8,916 nt of DNA. It comes from an uncultured Clostridia bacterium. GTDB taxonomy: Bacteria > Bacillota > Clostridia > Oscillospirales > Acutalibacteraceae. Positions within the stretch are counted from its first letter, which is position 1. Each line of letters begins with the position of its first letter. The notes under the pieces were generated by a model. It searched no databases and was not told the origin of the DNA. It was given only the letters and a program-made list of their open reading frames with translations. A program made the position numbers and the translations under genes. Where the stretch lies: contig CAMJYF010000044.1 of assembly GCA_946409885.1 (NCBI GenBank), positions 1-8,916 on the forward strand, read 5' to 3'. Shown here piece after piece: positions 1 through 4,641 of this stretch.

Positions 1-274
1 AGATATTGAATGTAGCAGCGCGCCATGCGAAGAGCAGAGACTGATATACCGCGCTGCCCTCATTCTTTTCCACCGTAGGTTTATAAGGGCTTATATAATC
101 ATAAAGCATATACTGATAGGATGAATAAGTCTGCTTAAACCAGGCCGTAAAAATATCATAGCCTCTGTTGACGGCTTCCTCTTCCGACATTGCGTAAGAG
201 GAAGAAGAAAAGATCGTCACCAGACAGACAAGGGAAAGCAACAGAGAAATCAGAACACGGGCTGTTTTTTTCAT
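1..274 (-). CDS. Secreted protein of unknown function, N-terminal part (runs off the window)
   Basis: The frame opens with ATG at 274 and stays open to position 1, giving 91 codons; the C-terminus is outside the window. A GGAGG ribosome binding site at 281-285 lies 6 nt before the start, which fixes it. Residues 1-28 form a clear Sec signal peptide: a Lys-Lys/Arg n-region (MKKTAR), a Leu/Val-rich core (about residues 7-21), a run of serines and a likely signal peptidase I site after SYA (residue 28). There is no lipobox Cys at the site, so the product is probably secreted or wall-associated rather than a lipoprotein. The visible mature part starts acidic (MSEEE) and is rich in Tyr and Trp. 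I do not recognise a family from these residues. Base composition is visibly more AT-rich than the genes to the right. It has its own promoter and is separated from the AAA-protease gene by a terminator, so it is probably a separate transcription unit. Gene existence is well supported; function is unknown. Confidence 0.85.
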   Translation of the reverse strand, partial: MKKTARVLISLLLSLVCLVTIFSSSSYAMSEEEAVNRGYDIFTAWFKQTYSSYQYMLYDYISPYKPTVEKNEGSAVYQSLLFAWRAATFNI

Positions 275-295
275 GGATATCCTCCGTAAAATCGA

Positions 296-320
296 TTTGC
301 GCCGGTACAACCGACACAAA
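296..320 (-). promoter_or_regulatory. Leader hairpin before the secreted-protein gene
   Basis: In the minus-strand transcript two 11-nt arms (complement of 310-320 and of 296-306) pair over their full length, with two G-U pairs and a 3-nt loop at 307-309. The hairpin lies in the predicted 5' leader, between the promoter at 343-371 and the ribosome binding site at 281-285, ending about 10 nt before the latter. No U-tract long enough for a terminator follows. It could be an mRNA-stabilising or translation-controlling element, or a protein binding dyad in DNA. The structure is seen directly; the role is inference. Confidence 0.5.
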
Positions 321-342
321 CCAGTATTTTCATATATTTTAA

Positions 343-371
343 ATCATATCACAAATAGAACCGTATTACAA
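343..371 (-). promoter_or_regulatory. Sigma-A type promoter of the secreted-protein gene
   Basis: Read on the minus strand, a -35 box TTGTAA (366-371; 4 of 6 consensus) is followed after 17 nt by a -10 box TATGAT (343-348; 5 of 6). The -10 is preceded by TGA, which fits an extended -10 (TGn). The predicted start is near 336, giving a leader of about 60 nt before the ATG at 274. Spacing and AT-rich context fit a vegetative promoter. Confidence 0.65.
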
Positions 372-447
372 TCGTTTTTATGGTTTCATCACAGGTTTTT
401 GCGGGATTTGACATCAACAAAGCGGCGTTGTCGGGGTAACCCTGCAG

Positions 448-466
448 GGGCGGGCATTGACCGCCC
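448..466. other. GC-rich hairpin in the non-coding gap
   Basis: GGGCGG at 448-453 and CCGCCC at 461-466 form a perfect 6-bp stem with a 7-nt loop. It lies in the 354-bp non-coding stretch 275-628, between the AAA-protease terminator and the secreted-protein promoter. No U-tract follows on either strand (AAAA follows on the plus strand), so it is not a standard terminator. I see no open frame with a ribosome binding site in this stretch; the plus-strand frames through it lack coding features. Confidence 0.35.
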
Positions 467-518
467 GAAAATACTGTCAGTCTTCGGCTTGTTTGATAAA
501 ACAGGACAATTTCATCAT

Positions 519-557
519 AAAAAAAGGACCCCTGAACGTTATCCGGTTCAGGGATCC
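519..557 (-). terminator. Intrinsic terminator of the AAA-protease gene
   Basis: On the minus strand a 12-bp stem (arms at 546-557 and 526-537, one G-U pair) with an 8-nt loop (538-545) is followed directly by seven T residues (519-525). It lies about 70 nt after the TAA stop at 629-631. A second GC-rich palindrome at 567-581 lies just before it in the transcript and may add stability. This is a textbook Rho-independent terminator that ends the YbjN/AAA-protease transcription unit before the secreted-protein gene. Confidence 0.9.
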
Positions 558-628
558 CTGTCTGAAGGGCCGCAGCGGCCCCCGTTGGACGACGGGGCGG
601 ACGCGGCGGCGCGGTGTATTTATGACGC

Positions 629-3600
629 TTACAGGTTTTCGCGGAAGAAGACCTCCAGCTCGGTCTTATCGAGGCTCTTGCGGGCGCACAGCAGGTCGGT
701 AAGGGCGTTCAGCACGGCGCGGTGGCCACTGATCATCTGAGCGGTGCGCGCGAACTGCTCCTGCATCAGCTTTTCGCAGTCCTCATCCGTACCGGCGGTG
801 TAAAGCTTGTCCCCCATGGCGAAATCGTTCAACGCCCGCTTGATCAGATGCCTGGCGTTGGTGATATCGCTGGAAGCGCCGGTGTTCAGCCCGGCGTCTT
901 TGCCGTAGACCTCGATTTCCGCGGCGCGCCCTGCCAGGGCGGTGCAGACGCGGTTCATCAGCTCCCCGTAGGTGGAGGTAGGCTTTTTCTCGTCGTGAGA
1001 GTACTCCATAAAGCCGCCGAAATGATCCCGGGACACCACCGTAAGGAAGGCGGGCGTTTCGCCCAGCAGTCTGGCAATGAGGGCGTGGCCGGCTTCGTGA
1101 CAGGCGGTCTCCCGCAGGAAAGCGGGATCCAGCTCGTTTACCTCGCCGAACCGGAAGGAATTCAGCGCTTCCATCAGCTCGGCCCCGGTGGCCTCCTTGT
1201 CCTCGCAGGCCCGCAGGAACATATCCACCACCACGGTGAGATCCGCGTTGCTCATGCCGGAGCTGCGCTCCGCCAGGTTGCGGACGATGGCTTCGTGATC
1301 CGGGCCGAAATCCACGCCGTGGCGGGACAGGGTAAGCTGCAGCAGACGGAAGCGGTCCTCCGCGTCCGGCAGATCCACGTAGATCTTGCGGTCGAAACGG
1401 CGGACAAAAGCCGGGTCCAGCACCCGCGGCCCGTCGCCGGACACCTGATAGTTGGTGGCCGCCAGAACAAAGACCGGGCGGCGGTCGTCGGTGGAAAAGC
1501 CGTCCATCTCCGCAATAAAGGCGTTCAGGGTATCCTCGTTGTGGGCGGTATTGCTGGAACCGGTGCGGACGCGGGCGATGGCGTCCACCTCATCGATGAA
1601 GATCACCGACGGCGCGTAACGCCTGGCGCGCCGGAACAGCTCGCGCACGTTGCGTTCGCTTTCGCCCACCAGGGACCCGAACAGGGTGGTGGCGGTAAGG
1701 GGCAGGAAGGCGGCCTTTGCCTCGTTGGCCAGCGCCTTGGCCAGCATGGTTTTGCCGGTGCCGGGCGGGCCGTACAGCAGCACGCCGCGGGGCACCTTTT
1801 TGCCCTCCAGCAGCAGCTGGCGGGGATCCGCCACAAACTTGCAGAAGCCCTGCAGCTCCTTTTTGGCCTCCTTGCAGCCGATCACGTCGTCAAAGGTGAC
1901 GCCGTTCTTATCGCCGGTTTTGGTGATGACGCCGTCATCTGAGGAAGCCGTGGCGTAGCTGAGGGACAGCTGATCGAACGCCACCGCGACGGTGGATTCA
2001 TCCACGGTGTACTGCGAGCAGTTATAGGACAGGTACTTGCCGGAGCGGCCCAGCTGGAACGTGTTGTTGTTGACCAGCGCGCTGAAGGAGAGCGTTTCCA
2101 GCTGCTCCCTTACCTTTTCCGGCGCTTCCGGATCAAATTCCACCACACCGCGGCCGCCGTTGGCCAGCAGCGTGGAGAAGGCGGCGCTGCCCTTGCCGCG
2201 CACGTCCAGGAAATAGACGGGCACGTCGGGGTAATACTCTTTCAGGTAACGGAACAGATCCATGCCTTCCGCGTCCACGTCCTCTATGTCGTTGGGAATG
2301 CGTTCCATGGTGCGGGCGCCGGCGAGGGGATCCAGCAGGATATAATCCACCACGCCTCTGGCGCGGCGCTTCATGCCGTCGGGATCGCTGAAGTAATCAT
2401 ACTGCGCATCCGCGCCGTCTATCACAGGGCGGAGCCGATCGATGACGTAGGGATCGGCAAAGACCGGCACCTGGGCGGCCCCGTGGCCTTCAAACAGGGT
2501 TTTGACCTCCTGCTCACAGCGGTCCGGTTCCACGGTGATGGTAACGCGCTTCAGCTGGTTGACGCCGTCCCCGGCGCTGCGGTAGGCCTGCATGACCACG
2601 TCCTGCAGCTCCTTGACGATCATGTTCTTCGCCGTGCCGCGCAGCGACCTGGCGTCCGCCGTGCCGCCGGTGGAATATAGCACCAGCGCGGCCAGCTGAT
2701 CGGGATCATAGGCAACCTCCACGCCGTAGGCATCCCGGAAGAAGCCGATCTGTTTTTCCAGCTCGCTGCGGACGATCTGCATCAGGGAGAAGGGCTCCAG
2801 GTGATTGAAGAGGATCACGTGGCCGTTGGCGAAACGGGTGGTGATGCACGCCGGGAAGAAGGGCTCGTCATTGGTACCGGGCTTGATATCGGTGCGCAGG
2901 GCCTCCAGAATCGTGCTGCGCGAAACGTGGGAGAGATCCACCACGGTGGGGTCGTCGTACAGGCTGCTGCCGGCGTTGGTGGTGATAAAGATGATGGTAT
3001 CCCGGAAGGAGACCTCTTTGTTGGTCTTCATATCCATCAAAGTGCCCGGCTCCAGGATCTGCAGGAACAGATGGATGGTATTGAGATGCGCCTTTTCGAT
3101 CTCATCAAAGATGATAACGCCCCTGGGATTTTTGCGCACGTAGGAGGTGACCACCGCGGGGCTGCCGTGTTCGCCGTTGAATTTGTCGTTGGCGAGATTG
3201 CCGGAATACTCGCTCATATCCACCACCAGCGGTTCGCAGTCGAACTGCTCCGCGCAAAGGCGGGCCAGGTACGTTTTGCCCACGCCGGAGGGGCCCACGA
3301 ACAGGAACGAAGCCAGCGGGCCGCTGCGCTTTTCGTTCATCCGGTTGAACGCGTCGCATTCAAAGATGGTCTGCACCACCTCTTCCACGGCGTGCCGCTG
3401 CCCGAAGACCTTTTGCAGCAGCGTCGTTTTCAGCTGGCTGATGCGCTTGGCTTCCTCGGCCAGGTCTTTGCCCGCCTCCGGGGCGGCCTCCCGGGCGGGA
3501 GAGTTCTTTTCTTCCCGCGGCGCGTTGTTTTCCGCTTCCTGCGGCAGCTCGCTTTCTTTCTGCGGGGCAGTTTCCGCCGCTGGCGTGTTCGGCTCCGCAG

Positions 3601-3976
3601 GCCGCGCGATTTCCGGTTCCGACAGGCCTTTCAGGGCGGCGCGGAACCACTCCTTGTCAGCGACCTGGTCCGCATGCTTCATCTGCAGCGACTCAAAATC
3701 CGAGGACTGCATCTCAGCGGAGGAGATGATGAAGCTTTTGGCGTCCGTGCCAAGGGAGTCGATCAGCGCCTGCACTTCCGCCACAGCGGCGGCGTCGTTC
3801 TCTGCAAAGGGCAGGTAGAAAAACGCCTGAAAGCTGCTGCGCTTTTCCAGAGCCAGATCGCCGTGCTTCTGCTGCAGCAGGCCTCGCAGATCCTCCCAGA
3901 AAGAACGGCCGGATCTGTTGTAGTTATACAGAACATCCGGTGAACGGGAAAAAACGGTCAGTTTAATACATCTCAT
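629..3976 (-). CDS. Soluble double-AAA+ protease: Clp-like AAA+, receiver-like domain, FtsH-like AAA+ and M41 zinc metallopeptidase
   Basis: The product has 1115 residues from the ATG at 3976, chosen because GGAGG at 3984-3988 lies 7 nt upstream; an in-frame TTG at 3982 is only 1 nt from that site. Domains: an unrecognised N-terminal region (about 1-120); a Glu/Ala/Pro-rich linker (about 120-170); an HCLR/Clp-type AAA+ module (about 175-480) with Walker A GPSGVGKT (228-235), Walker B IIFDEIEKAH, sensor-1 Asn334, a likely Arg finger (Arg381) and a sensor-2 region near 443-446; a receiver-like segment (about 541-628); then an FtsH-type AAA with Walker A GPPGTGKT (736-743), Walker B VIFIDEVD and the RFDR Arg fingers (860-863). 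The C-terminal M41 peptidase has HEAGH (960-964) and the third zinc ligand Asp1037 in NTGASSDI. It should use ATP to unfold and degrade proteins. Unlike FtsH it has no transmembrane helix or signal peptide, so it is probably cytoplasmic. The Clp GYVG pore loop is absent and the FtsH pore motif FVG reads LVG. Catalytic competence is inferred from intact motifs; substrates are unknown. Confidence 0.95.
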   Translation of the reverse strand: MRCIKLTVFSRSPDVLYNYNRSGRSFWEDLRGLLQQKHGDLALEKRSSFQAFFYLPFAENDAAAVAEVQALIDSLGTDAKSFIISSAEMQSSDFESLQMKHADQVADKEWFRAALKGLSEPEIARPAEPNTPAAETAPQKESELPQEAENNAPREEKNSPAREAAPEAGKDLAEEAKRISQLKTTLLQKVFGQRHAVEEVVQTIFECDAFNRMNEKRSGPLASFLFVGPSGVGKTYLARLCAEQFDCEPLVVDMSEYSGNLANDKFNGEHGSPAVVTSYVRKNPRGVIIFDEIEKAHLNTIHLFLQILEPGTLMDMKTNKEVSFRDTIIFITTNAGSSLYDDPTVVDLSHVSRSTILEALRTDIKPGTNDEPFFPACITTRFANGHVILFNHLEPFSLMQIVRSELEKQIGFFRDAYGVEVAYDPDQLAALVLYSTGGTADARSLRGTAKNMIVKELQDVVMQAYRSAGDGVNQLKRVTITVEPDRCEQEVKTLFEGHGAAQVPVFADPYVIDRLRPVIDGADAQYDYFSDPDGMKRRARGVVDYILLDPLAGARTMERIPNDIEDVDAEGMDLFRYLKEYYPDVPVYFLDVRGKGSAAFSTLLANGGRGVVEFDPEAPEKVREQLETLSFSALVNNNTFQLGRSGKYLSYNCSQYTVDESTVAVAFDQLSLSYATASSDDGVITKTGDKNGVTFDDVIGCKEAKKELQGFCKFVADPRQLLLEGKKVPRGVLLYGPPGTGKTMLAKALANEAKAAFLPLTATTLFGSLVGESERNVRELFRRARRYAPSVIFIDEVDAIARVRTGSSNTAHNEDTLNAFIAEMDGFSTDDRRPVFVLAATNYQVSGDGPRVLDPAFVRRFDRKIYVDLPDAEDRFRLLQLTLSRHGVDFGPDHEAIVRNLAERSSGMSNADLTVVVDMFLRACEDKEATGAELMEALNSFRFGEVNELDPAFLRETACHEAGHALIARLLGETPAFLTVVSRDHFGGFMEYSHDEKKPTSTYGELMNRVCTALAGRAAEIEVYGKDAGLNTGASSDITNARHLIKRALNDFAMGDKLYTAGTDEDCEKLMQEQFARTAQMISGHRAVLNALTDLLCARKSLDKTELEVFFRENL

Positions 3977-3992
3977 AGACAAACCTCCATCG

Positions 3993-4021
3993 AAAAAACC
4001 CCGGAACTAACGTCCCGGGAT
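3993..4021 (-). terminator. Terminator or attenuator hairpin directly before the AAA-protease gene
   Basis: On the minus strand a 10-bp stem (arms 4012-4021 and 3998-4007, with G-U pairs) and a 4-nt loop (4008-4011) are followed by five T residues (3993-3997). The ribosome binding site of the AAA-protease gene starts only 4 nt further on (3984-3988), so no promoter fits between them and any transcript reaching that gene must read through this structure. An upstream 6-nt segment (complement of 4053-4058) can pair with the terminator's 5' arm (complement of 4015-4020), and would be an alternative antiterminator. A second hairpin (4041-4055) lies between. The structure is seen; attenuation, or setting a YbjN:protease ratio by partial read-through, is inference. 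Confidence 0.7.
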
Positions 4022-4084
4022 TGGGAATAACTGTACGGCAGGAGGCGCGGCCTCCCGGTCGGTTCAAAAACAGCGCGCCGGCTC

Positions 4085-4489
4085 TCAGGCGTAGATGGCA
4101 CGCATGATGCTCGGCTTGGCTTCTTTGATGATGGAAGCGGTGCGGTAAACCAGCTCCAACAGCTCCTCGCCCGCGTTTTCCGAGGAAACGATGGCGTCGT
4201 CCTCGATCATCACATCGTTGTCGCCGTCCACATAGAACTTGACCCATCTGAACTTCATATTCAGCTGGTTGCAGACGTAGATCACGTCCGCGATCTTGTC
4301 GTCCGGGCAATTCTCAAGAACGGTGCGCAGCGCCGGATGGGTGCCGTCGTCGTCGTTGTCCAAGACAACGTTGGTGGAATAGCCGTCAAAGGGTACGCGG
4401 ATGATCACTTTGTCCTCCCTTTCTGAGACGGTATAGTGAACGTTGACAGCGTCCATCTTTGCGACAAACAGTTCAGCACAGATGTTCAT
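4085..4489 (-). CDS. YbjN-like protein (Tir-chaperone-like fold)
   Basis: This is a 134-residue acidic protein. The start ATG at 4489 is supported by a purine-rich GGAGGGAG site at 4496-4503, 6-9 nt upstream. The second half is the most telling: a cysteine-containing helix followed by LNMKFRWVKFYVDGD, then an acidic strand and a long helix (SENAGEELLELVYRTASII). That pattern, with an N-terminal strand region around residues 14-45, matches YbjN-domain proteins, which have a fold like type III secretion chaperones and mostly unknown roles. No signal peptide, membrane helix or catalytic motif is visible, so it is probably a cytoplasmic binding protein. It is the first gene after a perfect consensus promoter and precedes the AAA-protease gene by 108 bp, with a terminator-like hairpin between. 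A role as adaptor, inhibitor or substrate-presenting partner for that protease is a hypothesis from context. Family assignment is by pattern and moderately sure. Confidence 0.85.
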   Translation of the reverse strand: MNICAELFVAKMDAVNVHYTVSEREDKVIIRVPFDGYSTNVVLDNDDDGTHPALRTVLENCPDDKIADVIYVCNQLNMKFRWVKFYVDGDNDVMIEDDAIVSSENAGEELLELVYRTASIIKEAKPSIMRAIYA

Positions 4490-4527
4490 AGTTTACTCCC
4501 TCCAAAGCAAATAACTATTTTGAGAAT

Positions 4528-4557
4528 ATTATACTTTTTTTTACATATAATTGTCAA
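4528..4557 (-). promoter_or_regulatory. Perfect consensus sigma-A promoter for the YbjN-like/AAA-protease unit
   Basis: On the minus strand TTGACA (4552-4557) is followed after 18 nt by TATAAT (4528-4533), both 6 of 6 matches. The spacer is AT-rich with an A-tract. The predicted start is near 4521, giving a leader of about 30 nt before the ATG at 4489. No clear terminator for the mannosidase gene is visible between 4557 and 4641, so read-through from upstream may also contribute. Confidence 0.88.
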
Positions 4558-4641
4558 GTCATTTATCATTTTTTCCGACCGTCTGACGAAAAATGTCGTT
4601 CCGGGGCGGACGAGATTTTCAGGCCGGCCAGCGGGGCGCGG

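Noticed and set aside
273..740. Plus-strand frame of 155 codons across the left intergenic region
   Set aside because: It runs through a promoter, a terminator and the 3' end of the AAA-protease gene, is rich in Arg/Pro/Ser, and has no ribosome binding site or motif.
722..1942. Long plus-strand open frame (406 codons) opposite the FtsH-like half of the AAA protease
   Set aside because: It lies wholly antisense to a gene with unmistakable motifs, has the His/Gln/Gly/Val-rich composition of a reverse frame of GC-rich coding DNA, and has no family motif.
2801..3943. Long plus-strand open frame (380 codons) opposite the Clp-like half
   Set aside because: It is antisense to the AAA+ motifs, its composition reflects codon bias of the minus-strand gene, and it shows no recognisable domain.
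4558..4641. Terminator after the mannosidase gene
   Set aside because: Short T-runs occur, but no stem of useful length precedes them; I cannot support an intrinsic terminator here.
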